DNA of 64,000 nt from Streptomyces aurantiacus (GCF_027107535.1 NZ_CP114283.1:8494001-8558000); one strand, 5' to 3'; positions 1-8,970 are shown, counted from the stretch's first letter. Notes: generated from the sequence alone by a model not told the origin. Made by a program: numbers and translations.

Positions 1-1822
1 TGCGCACGCTCTGGCCGGCGCCGGTCGCGCTCACGTACGCCGAGTAGCCGCCGTCGAGCGTGCCGCCCAGCTTGGTGTTGACCGTGAGGTCGGCTGAGGC
101 CGTGCCGCCCGCGGGGACGGTCAGCGTCTTGGCACCGAGCGTGAAGAAGCCGGCCGGTGCGGCCTGCCCCTTCGGGTCGGTGCCGGCCGCGGTGAGGTTC
201 AGCGTGACGTCGGTCGTCCCGAGGTTCTTGTACGTGACCTTCTTGGTGACCGGGGTGTCGTCGGTGTGCGGCCACTGCTGGATGCCGAAGCTCAGCGACG
301 ACGGCTCGGCGATCACGGTCTGCTTGATGGCCTTGTCGACCTGGATCCGGCCCGAACCCTGCTGGAACGCCGTGTACTTGCCGCCCTTGGCGGAGCCGGT
401 CAGCGCGGCCTTGAGCTCGACGTACGTCCAGTCGGGGTGCTGCTGCTTCAGGATCGCCGCGGCGCCCGCTGCATGCGGGGTGGCCATCGACGTACCCGAG
501 ATGGTCACGTAACCGGCCGGCTTCTCGCCGACCTCGTCGGCGATGACGCTGCCCGGGGCGGAAGCGGCCGTGATGTCCACGCCGGGCGCGGTCACGTCGG
601 GCTTGATCTGCCCGTCGAGGCCGGGGCCCGTGCTGGAGAACTCGGCCAGCTTGTCCGCGTCGTCGACGGCGCCCACGGTGAGCGCGGCCTCCGCGCTGCC
701 CGGGGAGCCGACCGTCTGCTCGCCGAACTCGCCGTCGTTGCCGGCGGCGATGGCGAAGAGAACGCCCTTCTCCTTGGACAGCTTGTTGACCTGGGCTTCC
801 ATCGGGTCGATCTCGGCCGTGTCACCGCCGCCCAGGCTGAGGTTGATGACCGCGGCGCCCTGCTCCACGGCCCAGTCCATGCCCGCGATGATGCCCGAGT
901 CGTCACCGAAGCCGTTGTCGTCGAGCACCTTGCCGTTGAGCAGCGTGGCACCGGGCGCGACACCCTTGTACTTGCCCGCGGACTTGGCGCCCGTGCCGGC
1001 CGCGATGGACGCGACGTGCGTGCCGTGGCCGAACTTGTCGGTCGCGTCGGGAGCGGTCGAGAAGTTCTTCTCTGCGACGACCTGGCCCTTGAGGTCCGGG
1101 TGGGTCGCGTCGACACCCGTGTCGAGGACGGCGATCTTGACGCCCTTGCCGTCGAACCCGGCGGCCCACGCCTTGTCGGCGCCTATCTGCTTGACGGACT
1201 TGTCGAGGCTGGCCTTGCGGACGCCGTCGAGCCACACATGGGCGATACCCGAGGCCGTCTTCGCGTCACCGCCCTGCGAGTCGGTGACCGCGGACCAGAG
1301 GTCGGAGGCGTCGGCCTTCGGCGTCAGCACCGCGTCCGCGTTCAGCGACTTGAGGGTCCTGCGGACCTTCGTTTCACCGGCCTCGCGGACGTCCGCCTTC
1401 GCCGCGGCTGCCGCGCCGCGGTAGCCGACGATCAGCTTGAGGCCCTGTTTCTGGGCCTTGCGGCTCGCCGACTTGTTGAGCTCGGTGACGTCGAAGAGCC
1501 GCTGGTCCAGCTTGCCGGTGGCGATGAGCCGCGCGGCGTCGGCCGGCACGACGAGGGTGTGTCCGTCGGCCTTGCGGATCTGGACGGGTATCCCCTCGCG
1601 GCCCTTGGCCCGCTCCAGACCGGTGACCCGGCCCTTGTCGTCGACGACGACACGGTCGCCGGTGATCAGGGTGATGCGGTGCTTGGGCACGGTCTGCAGG
1701 GCCGCGTCACCACCAGTGCGCTTGGCCTCCGCCGACGCCGGGCTGGTCATGCCCGCCGCCAGCGCCACGGCCGCCGCCGTGGCGATCGTGGCCGCGCACG
1801 CTCTTTTCACTTGTCTGCGCAA
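1..1822 (-). CDS. Secreted subtilisin-like (S8) serine protease, C-terminus cut by window edge
   Basis: Secreted serine endopeptidase of family S8. The catalytic triad is complete: Asp234 in VLDTGVD, His266 in GHGTHVAS and Ser445 in SGTSMATPHA (numbered from the TTG at 1822). The N-terminus has basic residues followed by an Ala-rich hydrophobic stretch ending near SPASAEA, a signal peptide. About 170 residues then form a propeptide/inhibitor-like region. Downstream of the catalytic domain is a beta-rich region with fibronectin-like character that continues past base 1. The start is TTG at 1822 behind a G-rich purine run; GTG at 1810 is an alternative. It follows the ABC exporter operon on the same strand after a hairpin, so it is probably transcribed separately. 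Family assignment is firm; substrate is unknown. Confidence 0.93.
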   Translation of the reverse strand, partial: MRRQVKRACAATIATAAAVALAAGMTSPASAEAKRTGGDAALQTVPKHRITLITGDRVVVDDKGRVTGLERAKGREGIPVQIRKADGHTLVVPADAARLIATGKLDQRLFDVTELNKSASRKAQKQGLKLIVGYRGAAAAAKADVREAGETKVRRTLKSLNADAVLTPKADASDLWSAVTDSQGGDAKTASGIAHVWLDGVRKASLDKSVKQIGADKAWAAGFDGKGVKIAVLDTGVDATHPDLKGQVVAEKNFSTAPDATDKFGHGTHVASIAAGTGAKSAGKYKGVAPGATLLNGKVLDDNGFGDDSGIIAGMDWAVEQGAAVINLSLGGGDTAEIDPMEAQVNKLSKEKGVLFAIAAGNDGEFGEQTVGSPGSAEAALTVGAVDDADKLAEFSSTGPGLDGQIKPDVTAPGVDITAASAPGSVIADEVGEKPAGYVTISGTSMATPHAAGAAAILKQQHPDWTYVELKAALTGSAKGGKYTAFQQGSGRIQVDKAIKQTVIAEPSSLSFGIQQWPHTDDTPVTKKVTYKNLGTTDVTLNLTAAGTDPKGQAAPAGFFTLGAKTLTVPAGGTASADLTVNTKLGGTLDGGYSAYVSATGAGQSVR

Positions 1823-1902
1823 GTCTCCCCCTGGAGATCAGGTCCGGGATGAATCCCCGTTCATCCGGCCGGGGGACATCCCGTACGCATGCTCGCGCGC
1901 AT

Positions 1903-1931
1903 CCCCCCGGAATACTCAGTATGCCGGGGGG
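1903..1931 (-). terminator. Hairpin terminator after ABC exporter operon
   Basis: Stem CCCCCCGG/CCGGGGGG continued by ATAC/GTAT with one mismatch and a 3-base loop. It lies 30 bases beyond the ATPase stop and before the protease start. There is no T-run, as is common in high-GC terminators. Confidence 0.6.
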
Positions 1932-1960
1932 TGAACAGGTGCTCAATAGTGAGACGAGAG

Positions 1961-2644
1961 TCAAGAGTTCGCATTTTCCCGGACGGTGATCTTTCCCTTC
2001 CGGATCGTGGCGACCCTCGGCGCCTTTTTCGCGATCGCGGAATCGTGCGTGACCATGATGAAAGTGAGCCCGTGTTCCTTCCACATGGTGTCGAGTACGT
2101 CCATGATCTCGTCGCGCATGGACTCGTCGAGGTTGCCGGTGGGTTCGTCGGCGAGCAGCACCTTCGGCTGCTTGACCAGGGCGCGGGCGATGGCGACGCG
2201 CTGCTGCTGGCCTCCGGAGAGTTCGGCCGGAAGGTGGCCGAGCCGCTCGGCGAGCCCGACGGACTCCAGTGCGGCGGCGGCCCGTTCGCGCCGTTCCTTC
2301 ACTTTCGTCCGCAGAGGTACGAGGGCGGTCTCCACGTTCTCCTGGGCGGTGAGAGTGGGAATGAGGTTGAAGCTCTGGAAGACGAATCCGATGTTCTCGC
2401 TGCGCACACCGGTGAGTTTGGTCTCGGACAGTCTGGCGAGATCCGTTCCGTCCAGTTCGATGCTTCCGGAGGTGGGCCGGTCGAGGCCGCCGAGCATCTG
2501 GAGAAGGGTCGACTTGCCGCCGCCGGTGGGGCCCTGGATGACCAGACGGTCGCCGTCCCCGATGGTCAGGTCGACCCCGTCGAGCGCGTCGACGGTCTCC
2601 TTGCCCCGCTTGTAGCGCTTGGTCACGCCGGTGAGTTCGTACAT
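1961..2644 (-). CDS. ABC transporter ATP-binding protein, MacB/LolD type
   Basis: Cytoplasmic ATPase subunit of a MacB/LolD-like exporter. 227 residues with Walker [10 protein letters not shown] (38-46), Q-loop at Gln90, signature LSGGQQQR (142-149), Walker B VLLADE (162-167) and switch His200. The [18 protein letters not shown] segment is typical of the MacB branch, which drives mechanotransmission through FtsX-like permeases rather than pore translocation. The FtsX-like permease gene at 2781-4244 is immediately upstream on the same strand with a 136-base gap, so the two form an operon. The exported substrate (antimicrobial, lipid or lipoprotein) cannot be inferred from sequence. Confidence 0.93.
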   Translation of the reverse strand: MYELTGVTKRYKRGKETVDALDGVDLTIGDGDRLVIQGPTGGGKSTLLQMLGGLDRPTSGSIELDGTDLARLSETKLTGVRSENIGFVFQSFNLIPTLTAQENVETALVPLRTKVKERRERAAAALESVGLAERLGHLPAELSGGQQQRVAIARALVKQPKVLLADEPTGNLDESMRDEIMDVLDTMWKEHGLTFIMVTHDSAIAKKAPRVATIRKGKITVRENANS

Positions 2645-2728
2645 GGTGCGACTCCTGAGGTCTGGTGTGCGGATGCGCTCCGCGGGGCGAGCGCGAGGGG
2701 TGCGGGCCGTCTGTGGCCGGTCGCGCTT

Positions 2729-2751
2729 GTTCCCCGCGCCCCTGACGGGGC
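2729..2751. repeat. Copy of GTTCCCCGCGCCCC extragenic repeat
   Basis: A 23-base segment identical to 46264-46286, lying between the permease and ATPase genes. Its 14-base core GTTCCCCGCGCCCC recurs inverted at 23030-23043. The GCCCC/GGGGC halves can form a hairpin, so it may act as an intraoperonic attenuator or an mRNA end-stabiliser. Confidence 0.7.
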
Positions 2752-2780
2752 GCGGCGCGTCGGGGGCGTTCGGGCTACGG

Positions 2781-4244
2781 CTACTCGACGCGGCGCAGGG
2801 CGTCCGCCGGGCGGAGCCGGGAGGCCCGCCAGCCGCCGAAAGCGCCCGCGATCAGACCGCCGGCGACGGCGAGGCCGACCGCGACGGCGATCGTGCTGAG
2901 GGCGACGGGCGCGGTCAGTGCCACGTCGAGGGCCTTGGACGCCGTCTGCCGGGCCGGTCCGCCCATGCCGCCGCCGGGGCCGCCCGCTCCCGGTCCCCCG
3001 CCCGTGGAGCCGAGTTCGGCCTGGAGCGTCGGGCTGACCGCGGTGACGGCGTAGGCGCCGGCGAGGCCGAGGGCGATACCGAGGGCGCCGCCGACGAGGC
3101 CGTTGACGACGGCCTCACCGACGACCTGCCGGGTGACGCGGCCGGACTTCCAGCCGAGCGCCTTGAGGGTGCCGAACTCCCGTACCCGGCGGGAGACCGC
3201 CGACGAGGTGAGCAGTCCCGCCACCAGGAAGGCAGCCACGAGCACCGCGATCGACAGCCACTTGCCGACGTTCGAGGCGAGGTCGGAGGCGGTGGAGAGG
3301 GAGCCGGAGACGGTGTCGGCGAGGTCGGCGGAGGTCGTCACCGTCGTACCGTCGATGTTCTTCTGGATGGTCGACTTGACGGTGCCGATCGCTTGCGAGT
3401 CGGACGCCTTGACGTAGATCGTGGTGACCTTGTTCTTGGAGTCGCTGAGCGTCTGGGCCTGCTTGAGCGGGAGGTAGAGGTTGGCGGCCGCGTCCCCGCT
3501 GTCGGGCGTCGCGATGCCGATGACCTCGTACTTGACGCCCTTGACGGTGACCTTGTCGCCGAGCGCCAGCTTCTTCTCCTTGGCGTACGAGCTGTCGGCG
3601 ACCACGACCTTCGCGTCGGTCTCGGAGGTCCTGAACGTCCGGCCGCTGGTGATCTTCGACGAGGTGAGCGGGCCGAGCGCGGGCTCGGTGACGTCCGTGC
3701 CGTACACGGAGTAGTTGTTGACGTCGAAGTCGGCGCCGCCGCCCTCGACACGGCCCTGCGGGGACTGCTGGGCGCCGGGTCCGCCGCCCTGCCCGCCGCC
3801 GCCGTTCTGCTGCTGGTCCTGCTGGAACTCGCCCTGGCGGAACTGGCCGCTGACCTTGACGACCTGGAGGCTGAGTCCGCCGACGGCGTCCGCGACGCCG
3901 TTCTGCGCACCGACCTCGGCGACGGTGCTCGCGGCCAGGGTCTGGAAGCCCTGCACCATGACGCGGTCGCTGCTCTGCTCGTCCTCGGAGTCACTGCCCC
4001 GGGCGTCGAACTGGAAGCGCGGGCGCTCGCCCGTGCTCGACTGCGCCTGGGCCGCCTTGGTGACCGTCATGTCCGTGCCCAGCCCGTACAGCGACTGGAG
4101 GACCTTGCCCTGCGCCTTCTCCATGCCGGACGACACGGAGCTGACCACGATGACCAGGGCGATGCCGAGGGCGAGTCCGGAGGCGACGACGAGCGCCGCC
4201 TTTCTGCGGCGGCGCAGTTCGCGCCTCAGGTAGGTGAAGAACAT
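2781..4244 (-). CDS. FtsX-like ABC transporter permease (MacB type)
   Basis: Membrane subunit of the exporter, 487 residues. One N-terminal transmembrane helix (about 17-38) is followed by a large extracytoplasmic domain (about 40-320) and three C-terminal helices, the 1+3 FtsX/MacB topology. The extracytoplasmic domain contains a Gly/Gln-rich linker (QQNGGGGQGGGPGAQQ), and a second Gly-rich stretch sits between helices 3 and 4. Start ATG 4244. It is the promoter-proximal gene of a two-gene operon with the ATPase. No regulator or two-component system is adjacent. Confidence 0.9.
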   Translation of the reverse strand: MFFTYLRRELRRRRKAALVVASGLALGIALVIVVSSVSSGMEKAQGKVLQSLYGLGTDMTVTKAAQAQSSTGERPRFQFDARGSDSEDEQSSDRVMVQGFQTLAASTVAEVGAQNGVADAVGGLSLQVVKVSGQFRQGEFQQDQQQNGGGGQGGGPGAQQSPQGRVEGGGADFDVNNYSVYGTDVTEPALGPLTSSKITSGRTFRTSETDAKVVVADSSYAKEKKLALGDKVTVKGVKYEVIGIATPDSGDAAANLYLPLKQAQTLSDSKNKVTTIYVKASDSQAIGTVKSTIQKNIDGTTVTTSADLADTVSGSLSTASDLASNVGKWLSIAVLVAAFLVAGLLTSSAVSRRVREFGTLKALGWKSGRVTRQVVGEAVVNGLVGGALGIALGLAGAYAVTAVSPTLQAELGSTGGGPGAGGPGGGMGGPARQTASKALDVALTAPVALSTIAVAVGLAVAGGLIAGAFGGWRASRLRPADALRRVE

Positions 4245-4343
4245 GGCCGCAAGCTAGGGACGCCGCGTGATGGCGGGATAAGGCCCGCATAAGAGAAGGA
4301 TGAGAAGGAGTGCGGACCTCGTGGACGCTTTGGGCCCGCTGTG

Positions 4344-4383
4344 AAAACGCCGAGGGCGGCTGCTCTGTGAGCAACCGCCCTCG
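4344..4383 (-). terminator. Intrinsic terminator of the L,D-transpeptidase gene
   Basis: Stem CGAGGGCGG/CCGCCCTCG (4351-4359 with 4375-4383) extended by TGCT/AGCA. On the minus strand it is followed by GCGTTTTCAC. It lies 19 bases past the gene at 4402, a near-canonical rho-independent terminator. Confidence 0.85.
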
Positions 4384-4401
4384 GGACGAGGCGTGTTCGG
4401 G

Positions 4402-5658
4402 TCAGACGGCCGAACCGGCCTTCCACGCCGCCCAGTCCATGTTCCAGCCGTTGAGGCCGTTGTCCGGGGCCACGGTCTTGTCGCCGGTGTTCCGCACGTC
4501 CACGACGTCACCGAGGATCGAGTGGCTGAAGAACCAGCCGCCCGGGGTGTTCGGGTCGTTCGCGCCCTTCGTGTCCGACAGGCCCACGCAGCCGTGGCTG
4601 GTGTTGACGCTGCCGAAGATGGACTTGGCGCCCCAGTAGTTGCCGTGGATGAACGTGCCGGAGTTCGACAGACGCATCGCGTTCGGAACGTCCTTGATGT
4701 CGTACTCGCCCTTGCCGTCGTCGTCCGTGAAGCCGACGGTCGCGCCGTTCATCCGGGTCTCCTTGAACTTCTCGGAGATCACCATCTTGCCCTCGTACGT
4801 CTTGTTCTCGGGCGAGCCGGCGGAGATCGGGATGGTCCGGATCGTCTTGCCGTCCTGCGTGACCTTCATGGTCTTGGTCTTCGCATCGACGATCGAGACC
4901 TGGTTGCGGCCGATCTTGAAGGTGACCGTCTTCTGCTGCACGCCGTAGACGCCGTCGGCGCCCTCGACACCGTCGAGCTTCAGCTTGAGGGTGACAGTGG
5001 AGTTGCCCTGCCAGTAGTCCTCGGGGCGGAAGTCGAGACGGTTGGCGTTGAACCAGTGACCGACGACCTCCTGGCCGCTGCTGGAGGAGACGGTGATCCC
5101 CTTCTGCACGTCGGCCTTGTTGGTGATGGCCTTGTCGAAGGTGATCGAGACCGGCATGCCGACGCCGACGGTGGAGCCGTCCTCGGGCGTGAAGTTGCCG
5201 ATGAAGCTGTTGGCCGGCGAGACCGTCGTGAACGACGCGTTCTCGTGGGCGGCGCGGCCGCTCGAGTCCTTGGCCGTCGCGGCGATCTTGTAGGCGGTGG
5301 CGCGCTCCAGCTGGCCGCTGGGCTTCCAGCTCTTCTTGTCCGCGGATATCTCGCCCTCGACCGCCGCACCGGCGCTCGTCTTCATGGTCACATCGGTCAG
5401 TGTGCCCTTGGTCACAGTGACCGCGGCGGCACTGTTGATGGAGGCGTTGTCGGAGCCGTCCTTGGGTGTGATCTTGATCTGGGCCTCGGAGGCCTTCTCG
5501 GCCGCCGCCTCGTCGACCTTGGACTGCGAGGAGCCGTTCCCCCCGTCCTCACCCTTCGGGTCGTCGCTGCCGCCTCCGCTGCACGCAGAGAGCACCAGCA
5601 CCCCGCCGAGCAGTGCGGACGCGACCGTGAGGCCCTTGCGCCGCTTACTGTCCGTCAT
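4402..5658 (-). CDS. L,D-transpeptidase lipoprotein (YkuD, Ig-like domains)
   Basis: Cell-wall cross-linking enzyme forming 3-3 peptidoglycan bonds, anchored on the outer face of the membrane. 418 residues from ATG 5658, which has GGAGAAG nine bases upstream; ATG 5673 is possible but lacks such a site. The lipobox LSAC places the lipidated Cys at residue 26. A Gly/Ser/Asp-rich linker and two Ig-like domains precede the C-terminal YkuD domain. That domain has HGNYW and the catalytic SHGCVGL motif (Cys nucleophile, His). The layout matches mycobacterial LdtMt2. It is flanked by terminators on both sides and is probably monocistronic. Confidence 0.94.
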   Translation of the reverse strand: MTDSKRRKGLTVASALLGGVLVLSACSGGGSDDPKGEDGGNGSSQSKVDEAAAEKASEAQIKITPKDGSDNASINSAAAVTVTKGTLTDVTMKTSAGAAVEGEISADKKSWKPSGQLERATAYKIAATAKDSSGRAAHENASFTTVSPANSFIGNFTPEDGSTVGVGMPVSITFDKAITNKADVQKGITVSSSSGQEVVGHWFNANRLDFRPEDYWQGNSTVTLKLKLDGVEGADGVYGVQQKTVTFKIGRNQVSIVDAKTKTMKVTQDGKTIRTIPISAGSPENKTYEGKMVISEKFKETRMNGATVGFTDDDGKGEYDIKDVPNAMRLSNSGTFIHGNYWGAKSIFGSVNTSHGCVGLSDTKGANDPNTPGGWFFSHSILGDVVDVRNTGDKTVAPDNGLNGWNMDWAAWKAGSAV

Positions 5659-5835
5659 CACACGCTTCTCCATCGTCGCCGATTCCCCAAAAGCCCGAGA
5701 GTCCCCGTAACACCTGTCAACGCTACGACCGGTTCGTCCCGTTCCACATCCATCACAGGTGTGGGGCACGCCACGTCGATCCACGGGGATACGCCTGGTG
5801 CGGGTGTCGGTCACTGCGTCCTGTGAGACGACAGA

Positions 5836-5863
5836 ACCCCGGGTGGCGGTTGCCGCCCGGGGT
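5836..5863 (-). terminator. Hairpin terminator of gene at 5884
   Basis: 12-base stem ACCCCGGG(T/G)GGC with GCC(G)CCCGGGGT and a 4-base loop, 21 bases downstream of the stop at 5884 on the minus strand. Confidence 0.7.
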
Positions 5864-5883
5864 CACGATTCTCCCAAGCGGCG

Positions 5884-6225
5884 TCAGCCGGTCGCTTCTT
5901 CCTCGTCTCCGGCGCCATCATCCTCGTCGAGATCCCAATCCGGCGAATCGGGGTCGTAGTCGATCCGCTCGCTGCTCCACGACGCCTGCGCGAGTTCGAC
6001 CCCCGGCAGGTCCCCGACCAGGTCGAACGGGTCGACCAGGTACGCCAGGGCCTCGGCCGTGTCTTCCGTCACTGCGCTCTCGGCGTGGGTCCGCTCGTCG
6101 GCCGGGATCTCGGGGTCCTCGGCGATGCGCCCCAGCGCCGCCTTGGTGAGGGTGTTCTCGTCCTCGACCTCGATGATCAATTCGACGCGCAACCGCACAA
6201 AACGTGATGTCTCAGGTGTGCTCAT
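5884..6225 (-). CDS. Small acidic conserved protein of unknown function
   Basis: A 113-residue, strongly acidic protein. The N-terminus (RFVRLRVELIIEVED) looks like a beta strand pair, the middle is helical, and the tail (DLDEDDGAGDEEEATG) is disordered and acidic. No signal peptide or membrane segment. I do not recognise a named family; the codon bias and a terminator behind it support a real gene. ATG 6225 is chosen because it begins MSTPETSRF; ATG 6246 is an in-frame alternative and neither has a good ribosome-binding site. Divergent from the sortase-substrate gene at 6336. Confidence 0.65.
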   Translation of the reverse strand: MSTPETSRFVRLRVELIIEVEDENTLTKAALGRIAEDPEIPADERTHAESAVTEDTAEALAYLVDPFDLVGDLPGVELAQASWSSERIDYDPDSPDWDLDEDDGAGDEEEATG

Positions 6226-6335
6226 ACGTCGGAGCGTACGGCTCATGGCCACCGTGACTTTCCCGTGACCCGCACCTTTCACTAACATCGCCCCACACGG
6301 CCAATTCGCCAGCGTCACAAGGGGATCGATATTCC

Positions 6336-6680
6336 GTGTCCGCACGTCGATCGTTGCTGACCGCCACCGCCGCGGGGACCCTCCTGGGTGCCCTGTGGTT
6401 CGTTCCGTCCGCCAAGGCGACGGACGACAAACCCGCGGAGTACAGAACACAGACGACGACGACCTCGATGCTCGGCACCACGGCGGACACGTCCACCGTG
6501 GCGTCCGAGGAGACCTCCGCCGAGACGACCGGGGGCGCGTCCACGGACACCCGCACCCGGCTCGCCGACACGGGAAGTTTCAACACGACCCCGTACGTGG
6601 CCGGGGGAACCCTGTTCCTCGGCCTCGGGGCGGGGTTCGTCGTCTACTCGATCCGCAGGGAGCGCACGACCCTGTACTGA
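6336..6680 (+). CDS. Small sortase substrate with LADTG wall-sorting signal
   Basis: 114-residue exported protein. GTG start at 6336 behind AAGGGG. The N-terminal signal peptide ends near SAKATDD. A Thr/Ser-rich 60-residue region follows (TTTTSMLGTTADTS...). At the C-terminus LADTG is followed by a hydrophobic helix (YVAGGTLFLGLGAGFVVYSI) and basic tail RRER. LAxTG is the motif recognised by class E sortases of Streptomyces, so the mature protein should be linked to the cell wall. The mature chain is short and low in complexity, suggesting a wall-surface spacer or substrate-display peptide rather than an enzyme. No sortase gene is adjacent. Confidence 0.82.
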   Translation: MSARRSLLTATAAGTLLGALWFVPSAKATDDKPAEYRTQTTTTSMLGTTADTSTVASEETSAETTGGASTDTRTRLADTGSFNTTPYVAGGTLFLGLGAGFVVYSIRRERTTLY

Positions 6681-6707
6681 GTACTGAGCGGGGCCGGGCC
6701 GCCGGGG

Positions 6708-6728
6708 GCGCCCCCTCGAAGGGGGCGC
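6708..6728 (+). terminator. Hairpin terminator after sortase substrate
   Basis: Perfect stem GCGCCCCC/GGGGGCGC with loop TCGAA, 27 bases past the stop at 6680. Confidence 0.7.
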
Positions 6729-6740
6729 GGGGCACCGCGC

Positions 6741-6769
6741 GGGCGGCCGCGTCGAACACGCGGCCGCCC
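6741..6769. terminator. Bidirectional terminator between convergent genes
   Basis: Perfect 12-base stem GGGCGGCCGCGT/ACGCGGCCGCCC with a 5-base loop, 22 bases from the helicase stop. It serves the minus-strand helicase and backs up the plus-strand hairpin. Confidence 0.8.
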
Positions 6770-6791
6770 GACGGCCACTTCCCACGAACTC

Positions 6792-8450
6792 TCAGGCGGA
6801 CCGGCGCCCGCCGCCGCCCTGCCCGCCGCGCGTACGCGAACCCGCGCCCGAGCGACCACGGGAAGCCGCCACCGCGCCGGATCCGGAGCGTGTACCCCCG
6901 CCGGCACCGGTACGGGTACCACCACCGGCCCCGGACCGGCCGCCGCCACCGGCACCGCCGCCCGAGCGCGTACCGGCCGCGGCCGCTCCGCGACCACCGC
7001 CCCCACCGCGCCGGCTCCGCGACTTCGCCTGCGAAGGCTGGGCGACCGCGGGCTCCGGCACGGGGATGACGACCGGGACGCCGGACGGCTCCCGCGCACC
7101 CGTGATCCGTACGAGTTCGTCGTCGCTGGACTTGATGCGGGCCGTGCGCGGGCTGATGCCCGCGTTGACCATCAGCTGGGTCATCTCCCGCTTCTGCTCC
7201 GGCAGGACCAGCGTGACCACGCTGCCGGACTCCCCCGCGCGAGCGGTACGGCCGCCGCGGTGCAGGTAGTCCTTGTGGTCGGTCGGCGGGTCGACGTTCA
7301 CGACGAGGTCGAGGTCGTCGACGTGGATCCCGCGTGCCGCCACGTTGGTGGCGACCAGGGCGGTCACCAGACCGGTCTTGAACTGGTCGAGGGTGCGGGT
7401 GCGCTGCGGCTGGGAGCGTCCGCCGTGCAGGGCGGAGGCCCGTACGCCGCTGGCGAGCAGCCGCTTGGTGAAGCGGTCCGCCGAGCGCTTGGTGTCGACG
7501 AAGAGGAGCACGCGCCCGTCGCGGGCGGCGATCCGCATCGCGACGGCCTTCTTGTCCGTCTCGTCGGCGACGTGCAGCACGTGGTGCTCCATCGTCGTCA
7601 CCGCGCCGGCCGAGGGATCGACAGAGTGCACGACGGGGTCCGTGAGGTACATCCGTACGAGCTTGTCGATGTTCTTGTCCAGGGTCGCCGAGAACAGCAT
7701 GCGCTGCCCGTCCGGCTCGACCTGGTTGAGGAGCGCCGTGACCTGGGGCATGAAGCCCATGTCGGCCATCTGGTCGGCCTCGTCGAGGACGGTGATGCCC
7801 ACCTGCGCGAGGGTGCAGTCACCGCGGTCTATCAGGTCCTTGAGGCGCCCGGGCGTGGCGACGAGCACCTCGGCCCCGCGCCGCAGCAGACCGGACTGCT
7901 TGCCGATGGAGAGCCCGCCGACGACGGTCGCGAGCCTCAGGTTCACGGACGTGGCGTACGGCGTGAGCGCGTCGGTGACCTGCTGCGCCAGCTCGCGCGT
8001 GGGCACCAGGACGAGCGCGAGCGGTGCCTTGGACTCGGCACGACGGCCGGCCGTGCGGGCGAGCAGCGCGAGGCCGAAGGCGAGGGTCTTGCCCGAGCCG
8101 GTGCGGCCCCGGCCGAGGATGTCCCGCCCCGCGAGGGAGTTGGGCAGCGTCGCGCCCTGGATCGGGAAGGGCTCGGTCACACCCTGGGCAGTGAGGGTCT
8201 TGGTGAGCGCGGCCGGCATGTCCAGCGCGTCGAAGGACTCGACGGAGGGCAGTGCGGGCGTGAGCGTCTGCGGGAGGGTGAACTCGCGCGGCGCGGTGGA
8301 CTGCGCGGCGGGCTTCTTGCGTGCGTTCCTGCCGCCGTTGTTCGCGGAAGCCGCCGGGCTTCCGCCGCGTGTGCCACGAGAGCCGCGGGAACCCCGGGAA
8401 TTCACCGGGCGCCCGCCGGTGGGTCGTTCAGGACGTTCGGATCGAGTCAT
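6792..8450 (-). CDS. DEAD-box ATP-dependent RNA helicase with RGG tail
   Basis: RNA-unwinding ATPase, 552 residues. Motifs in order: Q motif FPIQ (95-98), motif I GRTGSGKT (115-122), Ia PTRELAQQ, motif II DEAD (223-226), motif III SAT, motif V ATNVAARGI and motif VI HRGGRTARAG. The N-terminal 55 residues are basic and Gly/Ser/Arg-rich. The C-terminal 90 residues are a low-complexity GGG/RSGGG/RTGAGGG tail, resembling the RGG extensions that increase RNA binding in RhlE/CsdA-like helicases. It lies next to a cold-shock protein gene on the same strand, which fits a role in RNA remodelling at low temperature. Confidence 0.94.
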   Translation of the reverse strand: MTRSERPERPTGGRPVNSRGSRGSRGTRGGSPAASANNGGRNARKKPAAQSTAPREFTLPQTLTPALPSVESFDALDMPAALTKTLTAQGVTEPFPIQGATLPNSLAGRDILGRGRTGSGKTLAFGLALLARTAGRRAESKAPLALVLVPTRELAQQVTDALTPYATSVNLRLATVVGGLSIGKQSGLLRRGAEVLVATPGRLKDLIDRGDCTLAQVGITVLDEADQMADMGFMPQVTALLNQVEPDGQRMLFSATLDKNIDKLVRMYLTDPVVHSVDPSAGAVTTMEHHVLHVADETDKKAVAMRIAARDGRVLLFVDTKRSADRFTKRLLASGVRASALHGGRSQPQRTRTLDQFKTGLVTALVATNVAARGIHVDDLDLVVNVDPPTDHKDYLHRGGRTARAGESGSVVTLVLPEQKREMTQLMVNAGISPRTARIKSSDDELVRITGAREPSGVPVVIPVPEPAVAQPSQAKSRSRRGGGGGRGAAAAGTRSGGGAGGGGRSGAGGGTRTGAGGGTRSGSGAVAASRGRSGAGSRTRGGQGGGGRRSA

Positions 8451-8571
8451 GCTGGATCTGGAATTCCTTCCTGGGCCTCACGGTTTCCCGCGCAAAGGAC
8501 ACACGGACAGCACAAGCCGGGGCCCGCACCCGAAGGTGCGGACCCCGGCTCGCGTGATGCGCGTCCCGGAA

Positions 8572-8775
8572 TTAGGCGGGGACGATGTTCTCCGCCTGCG
8601 GGCCCTTCTGACCCTGCGTGACGTCGAAGGAGACCTTCTGGCCCTCCTGCAGCTCACGGAAGCCAGAGGTGGCGATGTTGGAGTAGTGGGCGAAGACGTC
8701 GGCGCCGCCGCCGTCCTGCTCGATGAAGCCGAAGCCCTTTTCGCTGTTGAACCACTTCACGGTGCCAGTAGCCAT
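8572..8775 (-). CDS. Cold-shock protein (CspA family)
   Basis: 67-residue single cold-shock domain that binds single-stranded RNA/DNA. RNP1 is KGFGFIEQ and RNP2 is VFAHYS. Start ATG 8775 has AAGGAG upstream with good spacing. Length is exactly that of CspA-type proteins. The leader contains a long hairpin (8835-8863). The DEAD-box helicase lies downstream on the same strand. Confidence 0.97.
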   Translation of the reverse strand: MATGTVKWFNSEKGFGFIEQDGGGADVFAHYSNIATSGFRELQEGQKVSFDVTQGQKGPQAENIVPA

Positions 8776-8834
8776 GTCATTTCTCCTTGGATAGGTGTGT
8801 GGCTCCCATCCGGAAATGACCGGAAAAACAAAAC

Positions 8835-8863
8835 GCGCCTGAGAGAGGAATCCTTTCAGGCGC
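8835..8863 (-). promoter_or_regulatory. Hairpin in the 5' leader of the cold-shock gene
   Basis: GCGCCTGA/TCAGGCGC outer stem, with an inner GAGG/CCTT-type stem and 3-base loop, 60-88 bases upstream of the start codon. Structured leaders act as thermosensors in E. coli cspA; that role here is inference. Confidence 0.5.
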
Positions 8864-8915
8864 ACAAGTTAATGGGTACCAAAAACGTTTCGTTAAGAAC
8901 CCTAGCACACGAGAA

Positions 8916-8950
8916 GGCGGGGCCGCTGTGACCGACACGACAGCCCCGCC
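8916..8950 (-). terminator. Hairpin terminator of hutH
   Basis: Stem GGCGGGGC/GCCCCGCC (8916-8923 with 8943-8950), 20 bases past the hutH stop. No T-run. Confidence 0.65.
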
Positions 8951-8970
8951 CGCACGGAAAGGAAGGCGCG

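Noticed and set aside
266..1852. Long plus-strand frame antisense to the protease
   Set aside because: Shadow frame caused by GC bias; the minus frame has signal peptide and catalytic triad.
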